Assembly (NCBI GenBank): GCA_964019055.1
Contig: OZ025206.1
Span: forward strand, 24,082,578-24,146,577
DNA: 64,000 nucleotides
Reading direction: 5' to 3'
DNA from: Anthopleura xanthogrammica
Taxonomy: Eukaryota > Cnidaria > Anthozoa > Actiniaria > Actiniidae
The position numbers and the translations under genes were made by a program. Below the pieces are notes generated by a model that was not told the origin of the DNA, made no database searches, and worked only from the letters and a program-made list of their open reading frames with translations. Of the stretch, positions 15,001-24,800 are shown in pieces (the first letter of the stretch is position 1; every line of letters begins with the position of its first letter).

Positions 15001-15267
15001 ACCACAAACATTAGCTCAAGACTTAATTAACCTGGAACTTTCATACCCTGAACTGCAAAATCAACAAAGTGAAATCGAAGGTGTGTGAGTTTTTCAGTCA
15101 TGTGTTTTCATCAATCATTCTTACCATGGCTGGTCTTGAATCCATACTATCAACTGAGTATAAGCATTAGTTAGTTCAAGATTGTCGGGGTATTTTGCAT
15201 GCAGATCTTGCATCAATTGAGTTTGTTCATCGACTGACAGCTGTTGAATCTGCTGAATAAAAGCCAT
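1..15267 (-). CDS. STAT: STAT5/STAT6-like signal transducer and activator of transcription, 5' part (partial)
   Basis: Latent cytoplasmic transcription factor of the JAK-STAT pathway, phosphorylated at receptors and then acting in the nucleus. Exons on the minus strand, in coding order: 15125-15267, 13224-13299, 12777-12827, 11811-11906, 10990-11115, 9526-9607, 9172-9236, 7127-7210, 6177-6325, 5464-5515, 4510-4616, 3991-4059, 3646-3711, 2972-3013, 2131-2184, 1550-1591, 1173-1247, 1002-1094, 76-214. About 537 residues are visible: N-domain (MAFIQQIQQL start, WIQDQPW), four-helix coiled coil, DNA-binding domain (HPPQVLKTNTKFGTTLR, LIGGRLNAHIHPPEV, ITVHGNQS) and start of the linker (ITWSQLSEALSNRW). 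SH2 and tyrosine tail lie off the left edge. The start at 15267 matches the family; an in-frame ATG at 15324 adds 19 residues. One short exon (length 3n+1) seems to be missing between 2972 and 2184, where the family has the segment before the AMEYNQ strand. The coiled coil carries an acidic stretch, VDDDDAMDQ. STAT5 resemblance is stronger than STAT1/3. Confidence 0.93.
413..621. mobile_element. Short inverted-repeat element (MITE), AATAGACC family
   Basis: The left end reads AATAGCCCTTTTTACCTT, and the right end is its imperfect inverse (AAGGTAAGGAGGTCTATT). The same termini bound the element at 16547-16717 and one-sided relatives near 32040-32400 and 60380-60465. It has no coding capacity and sits in a STAT intron. 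Confidence 0.6.
2765..2870 (+). repeat. Partial SINE-like repeat, 3' segment
   Basis: The stretch with GCCATGCCCTGACTTAGATC, GCCCAGAG and TTTCAGGGTT matches the 3' part of the longer copies at 62930-63195 and 21625-21850. It is a truncated copy in a STAT intron. Confidence 0.5.
3155..3440 (+). repeat. (AGCAC)n pentanucleotide array
   Basis: Thirty-five uninterrupted AGCAC units run from 3155 to 3329. They are followed by about 110 bp of units degraded to TACAC, TGCAC and TTGCATAGC. The array lies in the STAT intron between the exons at 3646-3711 and 2972-3013. It produces false open frames on the minus strand (repeating Leu-Cys-Cys-Ala-Val). Confidence 0.95.
4160..4420 (+). repeat. SINE-like dispersed repeat (family also at 21625, 62930)
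   Basis: A B-box-like block (GGTTTGATTCCTGG) is followed by the family signature of CTCCCTTGAT, GGGTTTTTCTCC, TTTTTCTCCCTCTGAAAAAC and a segment on CTGTGCCCTCACTGACATAG. The same order of blocks occurs at 21625-21850 and 62930-63195. It lies in a STAT intron. Confidence 0.55.
5643..5760. mobile_element. Miniature inverted-repeat element with internal CTTTCGCTACC repeats
   Basis: A perfect 14-bp terminal inverted repeat, CGGTACTTTCGCTA at 5643-5656 and its complement at 5747-5760, brackets 118 bp. The body is made of further copies of TTTCGCTACCA at irregular spacing, so the element looks built from its own terminus. Confidence 0.7.
5985..6118 (+). repeat. Short tandem duplication, about 50-57 bp unit
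   Basis: The unit CCATACTAGTCTCTTA, a TTTTCCAATCTGATCCCC block and ACCACGTTTTC occurs twice plus a partial third time. A related inverted fragment is visible near 35400. It is intronic to STAT, just beyond the exon at 6177-6325. Confidence 0.7.
7677..8859. mobile_element. Non-autonomous DNA transposon with TTAA target site, about 1.18 kb
   Basis: TTAA lies at both edges (7677-7680 and 8856-8859). Inside them is a terminal inverted repeat of about 24 bp, GGTTACTGGAGACCTTC followed by two mismatches and GGGTA. A TTAA duplication is the signature of the piggyBac superfamily. The interior has no frame longer than about 70 codons and no transposase, so it would depend on an enzyme supplied elsewhere. 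It carries an internal 114-bp direct duplication. It lies between the STAT exons at 9172-9236 and 7127-7210, in the intron that follows the 9172-9236 exon. Confidence 0.8.
8589..8816 (+). repeat. Two direct 114-bp copies inside the TTAA element
   Basis: The block beginning GTTTTAGATTGAAAAATTGC and ending GTTGCGTTGAGAGA appears twice back to back with no visible difference. This indicates a recent duplication within the transposon right arm. Confidence 0.9.
9771..10868 (+). repeat. Mosaic G-rich pentamer/heptamer satellite in a STAT intron
   Basis: About 1.1 kb is made of homogeneous blocks of related short units: GGTAT/GGCAT mixtures at both flanks, GGTGT (9958-10013), the heptamer GGTACGT (about 10231-10382, near 22 units), GGGTA (10386-10464) and GGGCA (10512-10711, about 40 units), then GGGTA/GGTAT again. 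The array lies between the STAT exons at 10990-11115 and 9526-9607. The G-rich strand is the plus strand, so the STAT pre-mRNA carries the C-rich form. The open frames of up to 397 codons here are repeat artefacts. Confidence 0.95.
11480..11730. repeat. Dispersed repeat, GTGCTTTATTACTGAA family
   Basis: The blocks AGTGCTTTATTACTGAATGG and GAAGAGAAGCAC recur at 35940-36205 and 45395-45720. All three copies are non-coding and are diverged from each other. Confidence 0.55.
12141..12730 (+). repeat. Degenerate GGTAGGTA-rich tract, interrupted
   Basis: Degenerate tetranucleotide sequence (GTAGGTAGGTGGGTA and similar) occupies 12141-12260 and 12505-12725. It is split by about 240 bp of ordinary sequence that begins with an ATAATAATAATAAC tract and contains CAATGCGCTTTACAATAATG. 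The middle segment looks like a later insertion. Confidence 0.5.
12940..13212. mobile_element. MITE with long (about 90 bp) terminal inverted repeats
   Basis: The left arm (GTTTTTCACACCAGAAAAAC, CACGCCCTAAAATG, ACATCAATACTTTAGTCTGC) is matched in inverse by the right arm ending near 13212. Nearly the whole element is a diverged hairpin. It ends just 12 bp before the STAT exon at 13224-13299, so its right end abuts that exon's donor side. Confidence 0.75.
13960..14200. repeat. Dispersed element sharing a core with 46300 and 50440
   Basis: It contains TTCGGCTACGCCTTGTGA, GACACCATATCGTGG and AATAAGAGGACATACCA, all recovered at 50378-50590. A short inverse copy of the TATGTCCTCTTATTTA block lies near 14170. 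Confidence 0.6.
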
Positions 15268-16287
15268 CCTGAAGAAGTTCGCTTTCGTTTGTGCAAGCTG
15301 GAGTTGATGTCTTTTGATGTACAAAGAACTCTAGTCAATCGTTTCTCCTTTTTGTTTTAGAGCATGAGGTTATATAAGTCTTCACTCGGGAAGAACGTTC
15401 CCTTTTGACTCATAATATATCAAGGAATTCCAAGAAATCGTATAAACATCCGCCATTTCTTGGAAAAAATATCAGCTTCACTTTCGGATACCAATCGTTA
15501 TCCAATCAGAATAAAGTTAAAGGGATTCGCTTCTCGTTCGGAGAGCCCTCGGTAGAGTCGGATGCTTTCCGTTCTTTCGGGTTACAACGCTGTTCCGGTT
15601 TCCGGAAAGTTTCTGGGAAAAGCGTATTTTCTTCGAAAAATAAGTATTCGATTTCCGGTTCCCTTCACGTGATATTCATGAATGCGGATAAAACGTATAT
15701 ATACTGTAGTATCGTTTACAAATTTTTTTTTTTTTTAAAAGTATGATGTGATACAGTGATAAACGTCAATTATCAATTACTCTATTCATCATTCATTTTT
15801 TCGTTCTTTCTTCCCTATTGATTCTTTAATATTTCTTTTTTTTTTGCGAAGTCCTTAAACGTAACGGTCTCCTGACTCCGTGGACTTAATTATACAACAT
15901 CTGATAACAAACTTATAGAAATTCTATTCAAACAGCTAAGGTATCTCCGACAGGCACCGCGGAGGCAGGGACTTAGCCCCCCGCGTCTTAGCTAAAAATA
16001 ATTTTCTGTCATGAGTTACGATACCTTAAAGCTTTGAAAATAAATATATGTTGCGATTGCCCCTCAAAACCGTGGCCCTGGAAATCTGAAAGAGCCTCAA
16101 TTTCAAAATTTTCATGGGGCAGGAACTATGCTCCACTGTCGACCCTGTCTCCACCAGTGGAACTTCACATTAGAAATTAGGGAAATAGTAAAATCTAGAA
16201 TGTAAATGTAAATGTGAAGAATCGAAGCAAGTTGAAAAAAAGGAAAACCAAGAAAATTCCAAAATATTTTGGCGCCTCCCACACCCT

Positions 16288-16374
<87 letters not shown>
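16288..16374 (+). repeat. (TGA)n/(ATG)n trinucleotide microsatellite
   Basis: Twenty-nine uninterrupted units. It yields an open frame of consecutive methionines that is an artefact. It sits just outside the left arm of the nested element that begins near 16447. Confidence 0.97.
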
Positions 16375-16375
<1 letters not shown>

Positions 16376-16446
16376 AGTTAGTAAAGGAAATTGCTCGACC
16401 TCAAGTACTGAAGTGATATCTTGGAAGTTCTTCAGTAAAACTGCAC

Positions 16447-18009
16447 ATCATCATCATTACCATCACGGATCATCATTTATAGGGAATCGCACGTCCTCAT
16501 AGTACCTACAAAACATGCACATGTATAGAATTTCTATTTCCATAGTAAATAGACCTTTTTACCTTCGTATGCAAATTGCCCATTTCAGACCACATGTCAT
16601 TCCTTTGAGAAATGTTCTTTTGTTAAAAATTTAACACATGAAAGAATCAACTCCCAAGAGTGGCATCACATGGTCTGAAATGGGCACAACAAACAACGAA
16701 GGTAAAGAGGTCTATTTATAGGTACTCCTGTGGAGTACAATATAGGAATAATTGTACTGCTCTCAACCAATCAGAATCGAGTAATTTTGATAAGTCTACT
16801 ATAATTATTAAAGTGAAGTTAAATTGCCTATACCATCTCTGACAATATTCTCAGTATTGATTCTACAGGAGGTGAGCTGTTCAGTGACCAAAAAACATAT
16901 ATAGTTGAGTGATGCGTCTTGAAGTTATAAAGGTTTTTTCTCGTCATATGCTAATGACTATATTGTATTCCATAGGAGTACCTATTAGGGACCGTTCATT
17001 TTTTATCGGGGAGGGGAGGTAGTGGATTTTCTGTAGGAGCCCATACAGAAAAAAATTACCTCCCTCTCTGTTGCTGTAAATCCATGACCCCCCGCAACCC
17101 TTATTCTAACATTTTTCAGAAATCTACTTTGAAACTGCTAGATCGATTTCAGTAGTGAATAACTTCTGAAATGGACCTTCCTACCTTGCTCTCATTGGTT
17201 ATTTATTTTCCATCTTTACCATATATACACTACCTTCCACTCTTATTCTCTCTTTTACTCCGACGAAGGACTAGCGTCCGAAACGTCAGTAAGTGATCTT
17301 TTTTTATTTTTTACGGTGTAAAATTTACCTTTTTATCACAACTTCTGAAATGGACAGTTTTAATACCAAACATATTCGAATTTGAAAATCGCATTAAAAA
17401 TCTGTTTCAGAGTTAAAAGTGCTGTGGATTTTTCATGGGCTCCCCTTATCACTCTAATTTTTCTATGTGTGGCCCCCCTCCTTGAGCCTGATTTTTTTAA
17501 TGCCCCCCCGGCCAGAATCTCACCGCCCCCCCTCCCCCCCTCCCCGATAAAAAATGAAAGGTCCCTTAATTTACTATGGGAATAAAAATTCTATACCAGG
17601 GCCGTAGCCAGACTGAAATGTTTACCGTGGCAATCGACTGCTGTAGGTGGGAGCAACTAGGGGATTGGGGGGCATGCTTCCCCAAAAAAATTTGATATTC
17701 AGACCGTCGGAAATGGGATTTCCAGTGTCTTGAGAGCCTTGAGAGGCATTTGCGACATATTCATTGTATTAAAGTTATGTCAATTTTGCACATTCTGGCA
17801 AAGAAAAAGAAGAGAATTTGTTTTCATTCTTTAAGAATTAAAGAAAACTAAACAAATAATAATATCTGAAATTTTACCGAGGCAACTGCCTCGCTTGCCT
17901 CATCGTAGCTACGGCCCTGTATACATGCATACATGTGCATGTTTTGTATCTACTTGTACACGAAAACGTGCGATCCCCTAATAATGATCGTGACATGGAG
18001 ATGATGATA
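16447..18009. mobile_element. Nested inverted-repeat element, about 1.56 kb, with four MITEs inside
   Basis: The outer arms of about 75-80 bp (16447-16527 and 17925-18009) are inverted copies. Both carry ATCGCACGT and TACAAAACATGCACATGTAT. Between them four smaller inverted-repeat elements follow one another with almost no gap: 16547-16717 (AATAGACC ends), 16718-16985 (ATAGGTACTCC ends), 16987-17567 (AGGGACC and TTCATTTTTTATCGGGG ends) and 17592-17924 (GGGCCGTAGC ends). No transposase frame is present. Confidence 0.75.
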
Positions 18010-18842
18010 ATGAAGAAGAATCTTTCATTAATACACTCTAGTACACACTCTATTCTATATCTTGATTGTTAAAGCAATCGTCACGCGTCCGTATACCACA
18101 GCATTAGCAGAATTTTCCAAGTCATGATCATGTATCTCGTCGAGTCTTGACCTACCCTGGGTACCATCATTCCTTCCTTGACGTACGTCATATCATGCTA
18201 TATTTATAATCCCTTTCTAATTTTAGGTACGAACTTTGTATTTGAATATAGAATCGAAAATTAACAAGAAAGATTATTGGATTGTTTGAGTACATGTTTT
18301 GACTTTGGTGAAATTCAGGATACAGATATTTCATTTTTTCTTTCATATTTTCAAATTTTCACTAGTGGCTCAGCCGATCGATGATGTAATAATTAATCTT
18401 GTTCGCTGCAAGTTTCGATCAATAACTTTAAAAAAATGAGTTGTCAAAATGACCTTTTTTTTCTATTTACGTTGTCGTTTATACAACCAAAAGCGAAATC
18501 AAACGTTTGAAGATCGATGCAAGAAGCGTATCAGTCTCAGCAGGGCTAGACGTCAATCCTCTACAATCCTCTAGCTAGTATAATATTCGAAAATAAATAA
18601 AAAGGACAAGAAAAATATAACAGTAATTATGGACAAAAATCCTCATTTTATAAAAAGGTTGCCATCGTTACCAAAACTATCATAAATCAAATGCAAATAT
18701 TCGAGAAAAAGTCCCTGACTTTGACTCACCCCTCCCCTTGCGTGCTCTATTGTCCCAGTATCGTGATTGGTTGTCCAGTTTGAACCAATCGATGTCTCCT
18801 CAGCGCAGTTTTCTCCTCGAAGGTTGGTAATATGGCGAAGTA

Positions 18843-21800
18843 ATGGCGTTTTCCGCCCAGCCGGACCATGGGCAAAACGATCGAACGCACAGGGATTTGT
18901 CCGGTATAGTCAAAGTTTCGAGAAGAGAGAAAACCAAGGTTTGTCCTGGCATCTTTTGGTGCTAATTTTGAAGCTCTCCGACCTCACTGAAGCAATATCT
19001 ATGCATGTAATCGTAACCCTCTAAACTTTGTTGATGGAAGCTATCGGACGTTCCTCTCAACAGAAGAAATATTTTTTGCTTATCCAAGAAGAAAGATATC
19101 CTTCTTATTTTGAGTTTACTTAATCTAGTACATCTGAAGACCTTATTGAGGTTGATAAAGCTGTGTTTTTACTTGTAGTTTATTCCTAATCCCGCGGCAA
19201 AGCCTTTCGTGCCGAGTTCTAACTTCGACAACTCGACTCGCTCTAACAAGACCTGGTCTACGGCTCACAGGGGGCAGAGCTCGCTATTACAGGTAAATAT
19301 AACTTTCCTGAGTCTAGTTAGTGACCTTACATAACGGCCAATGTATTTTTATAACTCCAAAGTAACAGAGGTGGCTTACTTTGACCAGTTAATGCAAACA
19401 AGCAGTTTGCAAGCCATCGTTTCCGCGAAGATCAAAGAGTTAGCTCATTTGAACGAAGCTATGACTCGATGTCCCTCACCTTATGATATTAAAAAACTTT
19501 GTAATTTCTCAAAAACTATTTCCCCAAACGTTTTCTTATATTCTTGTCTTCAAGCTTAGATTCTAAAATCAAATCATCACTACATTTACTATTCCTCCTG
19601 TTTATTTTAGCCGACGAGCAAGTGAAAAAGTTTCGAGATTTCAGTTCCTTTACTTTTATTAGTGATAATTTTTTTTTACATCCCACAAAAAATAACACAT
19701 GGTAAATACTGTTTGAATAAGAAAAGTTTGATTCTCTCATTTGGAAATATTGAGCATAATCATGTAACTAAGCTATAACTGTTTAAAAAAAAAAAGAAAA
19801 AAAATTGGGGATATAACTTTTTTTTTTTATCAAAAATATTGAGCTTTAGCTTATTTCATGAAGGATATAATTCTGCATATTTAGTTCTTTAAACTGGTCA
19901 GACAATTTTTCTCATTTTAATGCTGAAGTTAAAACTACTGTTTGTTTTTAAAAAAGTTCTTCCTTAACTTCAATCACAAAGCATTAATCCTTTGTATTTT
20001 GGTTTGAATCAATATTTTTTTATCTTCCTAAAGTACTCTTACAAAAAATTGAAACAACTAAAGTTTGTGTTAATTTTTTTTTACTTAAGGAGTTTTTCAA
20101 AGCATTGTTTCTTAAATCATATTTTTTGTGTATTGTATTTCTGATGAATATAGATATTTCTTTTTATTGTTTAAATATTTTTCGTACTGAATGACTTGAA
20201 ATGTTAATCAAGATTATTGAAGATTCGCAGCCATGGTAACCATTGCCTTCAGCTGCTGATAGCTAGTTCACTTAAAAAGATTGTGTACCCAGCACACTTG
20301 TGTTTGACTTTGATGGCCTTTTCATTCTGTATTGGCTCATCAATATGATTGGTATAGATCATTCATCTATAGATCTTTATTTCAAATCAATTTGATATAT
20401 TTCATTATTGGTTTACGAACACAAATCTCTTTAAATTTCAAATCAGAGAATAACTCAATTTGTTGGTGTGAATGCTATATTTTTGCTGAAGAACGTGAGA
20501 AGTTTTTCATGTTAAAAAAATAAAACGTGAGATTTGTTTATTTTGTTGATACTTTTATGTTGCTATTCTGAAGGAAGATAATTTACATAAGCAAATACTA
20601 TAAATGCATGGGAACTGAAATTGTACTATTACTGTTCAGTATAATTTTTTATTATATACCCCTACAGTAGGTATACACACCAATTCAGAGTTATTTGTAT
20701 TCATAACTTAAACTAAAAGCCTTTATCCATCTCTGACAGAAAACACTCATGAACACCTGGTGCATGGCCAGTTAACTTCTTGTAAGCAAAAAAATATAAG
20801 ACAAAAGTTTCTAAAAAGGAAGTCCTTTCTAAGCTTAATAAATAATTTATTGTATTTTAATTTAACATTGGCTATCACACTGTAGAGTGCTAAGGATACC
20901 ATTAATTTATAGATTATATTTTATGGTAGGCTGGAAATTAAGAAGCAAAGAATGGGTCATCTTATTATTATTCATCTTCGTCAGTATCTCATGGTATTAC
21001 AAGGCACAAATTTAACACTCACAAACTTGCAAAATGCGAGTGAAATTTTGTATTAAGCGAGTAAGAAAAAATTAACTAGCTAAGTTTTGCGAGTATGACC
21101 ACAGTCCAGAAATTGAAGGGATGAAAAGTTTAGAAGATTTTGCTAGTGAGTTTAAAATGTTAATTTCGTGCCCTGTTTTAGACGTATAATTTAATTTTAG
21201 ACTTGAATATAGAGTTTGATACATTGTGATGGGTTGAACGACCAGTGATTATGAGACGACAATCACTACTCGAGAGGTGATTGTGAGGTTTGCCAAAGTT
21301 TACTAGAGGAAGTACATGTATGGTAATACTGTACTGTAAGATGACATTGACTGCTCGAGTGATGATTATGAAGTTTGCCAAAGTTTACTAGAACAGAAGT
21401 ACATGTACTGTAATACTAAAACATCTTATTTTATCCTGAATTTAGTCTTTTCTCTGATGTTCAAGTCTAAAATTATACTAGAACAATTTTACACCTCAGG
21501 TTCAGTGAATATGGTGGCAGAATACATATAAACCTCAACTGTGTCTCGGTAAATATTCACCAATATTCACTTTGTCTTTGGTGAATAATTGGTAAATATT
21601 GAGAGTAGCATATATAGCAGTAGCCCTCACCTTTAGGATCTGATGTTCATTCCTAGTATCACATTTGAGTAGAGTTTGTCAGGTCTCCTCCTTGATTTGA
21701 GGGTTTTTCTCTAGGTTCTCCAATTTTACTTTATCAGCAACAGCGTACATGCTAAATTCTAATTCCATCTGTGAGTTACTTGTAGCTGTGCCCTAACTTA

Positions 21801-24800
21801 GAGGTTGTTTCAGGGTATTGATAATTTTGAGAGGTTTTTGAAGGCAATATTGGTTTATTTTTCAGTTTGAAAGTGACATCAATGGATACAAGGATGTCAA
21901 AACATTAGCAACAAATACACATCATGGTTTCAAAAACGGATCTTTGCCTAATGGCATCACTGGAAATGCACTTCTTCATTCTCGCACAAACAGCAATGGA
22001 GTTCAGATAGAAAAGCCTCTTCATTCTGCACAATCTCAACCTGGAAAACACATTGCTCTTCACCTTCTATCAAAGGTTCTGGATGATGAAACTATCTTCA
22101 ATTTCACTAGCATTGATGAATCAACCAATCTTCCCGAACCCTTCTCTTCTGCTCCTGGATATCCACCTCATTGTCAAGAGTGAGTTCAGTGATAGATTAT
22201 ACTATTTCAGATTATATTTGTAGGAATAGGTACAATTCTATACTGTAGGTATCGAAGCTTTGTGATTGGTTGATAATTTGTTTAAATTTATACTGAAAGA
22301 GAGATAAGGCTTGGCAGTGGAACCCTATCTTGTACAAGATAATTGCATTTGGTCCCATACCCTGCAAGCAGAGGTTATTTTCTTCCCCTCCGTAGGGCTG
22401 AGCAGCATGCTGGTTGGGAGAAAAATACCTCTGCCTTGAAATGATCAATTGTTAATGCCCAAAATTCATATTCATGTGAGATAATATCCATTTGCCATGT
22501 GACTAACTCCAAAATGTGTGTATTTTTACATAAAGAACAATTGTATCAGGGAAGAGGTGCTTAAAATTTCTCCCCTGACCCAGAGGCATTGTGAGGACCC
22601 AGGATCTGGGGGATACCTAGAATAATGTAAAATTTGGGTGGGGGGGGGGGGGGGGGGGCACATGCCTGCCCCCTCCCTATGCCACTGGCATTGCCATCAT
22701 CCATCAAACAAAAAAATCCTCGAAAATTTTAGGGGGGTGACCCCTTGCCCCAATTCACTTGGCCACTGCACTGACCTAAAGCCTGCAGCTAACAGAGAGC
22801 AGAAAAAGACCTCTATATGCAGGGTATTGCTTTCACAATTACTTGTATAATCTTGTTTACCAGGAAATATTATTTTACCTGCAAAATTTATCTTATATTT
22901 CCCTACTTATTTTAAAATCTGCTCTGTACATAATTTGCCTGAATGTGTTATGCTTTTCGTTTGAGTATGCTTTTCAATTAAAAGCAGGGATATTATTTGA
23001 CAGCTGTCAGATCCATGTCTGTTTCAAAACAAATTAAGCCAGTAAGATATAACCAATTGGATATTAGACAAAGGGAAAGTGCTTTATATTAGATACACAC
23101 ATAAGTGAAGTACTGTAAAAGTGTTTTCCTTTTAAGCCTTTGTTTTGATAACTATATTTTCAAAAGTGAAGTAAGGTAGTAGGTTGATGTGAAATTTCCA
23201 TGAGGAAAGATAACATAATTGTACTTTTGTTGTACAAATAAACTAGTTCAAGTTAATTCATTCAGAGCTCAGTATATTGTACTAAAATATTTGATCAAGA
23301 AAATTTTGTTTTTTTTTCCTTTCAGTTTTGATGGCACAGCACACTCCTGGCCTCTTAGCTCCACAACCAACCATACTCAACCAGCTGCACCATCTGTCAC
23401 TATTCCTGGCATCGCACCAAACATTGGCTCTTTTCGAGGACAAAGCATCTGGTCAAATGAATCCAACCATGGTGTAACACCTCCACTGTCTCCTCTCGAC
23501 TCATCTCCTCCTTCTAGCTACAATGAGCTATCTGTCAATGATAGCTTCAGCCTTCAAAAACCTGTAAGACCTAATTCTTTGCCAGAATATGAAAGGTTTT
23601 CTCCTTTGGTTAATGGTTTTATTGATGATCAATCTCCTTATCCTTCTCCTACTGGACAGTCATACAGCTCTTCTAATGCCTCACCACACCAGTCATTTCT
23701 TCCGATTCAAGAACCCTACTGTAATGGGAGGAGCCAACAGTCATGTGAATCTGGTTATGTTAGTAATTCAAACTATGGCACACAAATGTCACCGTCATCT
23801 CTTCATGGCTACGTGGCATCATCACCAGAAATCCAGAGTTTTATTTTGCCATTATCAGCACCAGGAAGCCAGTACAACAGTTCTCCTAGCCTGTCTCCAT
23901 CATCCCCTCCCTTGGGACAAATGAAATTGGATCTCAAGTATTTGAGCTCAGAAAGTGAGCAAATTATGATCAGCCCCTCAAAGTCAAAACAGCATTGTTT
24001 TAGGGAGAAATCTTATCAGTTTCAAAGCCCCTCACCTAAGGAGCGCAGAGAAAATGGATACACATCATTTAGTCCTCTACAGAGAACTAAAAGCCCTTTT
24101 ACAAGTGAGCTTCACCTACGCCTTGATGAATGCTATGAGCAACTGAGATGTCTGGAAAAGGAAAGAAAGAAGGTAATCATTTTTCAATATTTTCAATATT
24201 TTTCACTGGTAAAATCTGTAGTAAACATAATATTCGTGCATTATGAATGGAATTTGAAAAGATAAATGAGTAAGCATTACATTCAAAATGGCTCAAGCGT
24301 ACCCCCTACAGTAGGCTCCATTAATGATTCCATTATTCGAATATTGAGTTGATTATTCACTCTGAGTTTTCATTAAAAAATTGGAAGACTCCAAACTTCA
24401 CATTCATTTCACACTGAAATAATTTCTAAGGGAATACCTTTCTGGGGAGTTTTTCTACCTTGGCATGGCAGTTGTTGGAAAATCCAATCAAAACTCAAGT
24501 AGATAATTCATTTTCAAGTTTGGAGTCAGAGTGAATAATGAACTCAATATTTGAATAATAAATTCATTAATGGATTGTAGGGAGTATGCTTGAGCCGTTT
24601 TGACTGTAATTTAGAAATGCAATGAAACAACTAAATCAAAGGTCATATTCTATTGTTTATAACAAATAACTTTCTTAGATATATCTAATCCATTGGCTGT
24701 AATATGATAAATATGTAGTAAATAAAGAAATAATACTCAAGAGTATGACAAATGGTGTGAGTAGGTCTATAACAGAAATTAGCCATCTTTGTTTGAGTAA

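Larger units (their letters stand above)
15268..18842. other. Divergent STAT/MEIOC intergenic region
   Basis: This gap of about 3.6 kb lies between two genes transcribed away from each other. I see no convincing coding exon. The STAT-proximal 1 kb is AT-rich without a recognisable repeat. From 16288 onward it is almost entirely an ATG microsatellite plus a nested set of inverted-repeat elements (to about 18009). The last 800 bp before MEIOC look single-copy and should hold its promoter. Confidence 0.6.

Noticed and set aside
16269..16502. 77-codon frame with a run of about 29 methionines
   Set aside because: It is the translation of the ATG microsatellite.
23589..23924. 111-codon frame inside the large MEIOC exon
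   Set aside because: It is a shadow frame of the MEIOC coding exon, which is open across the full 847 bp in the correct frame.
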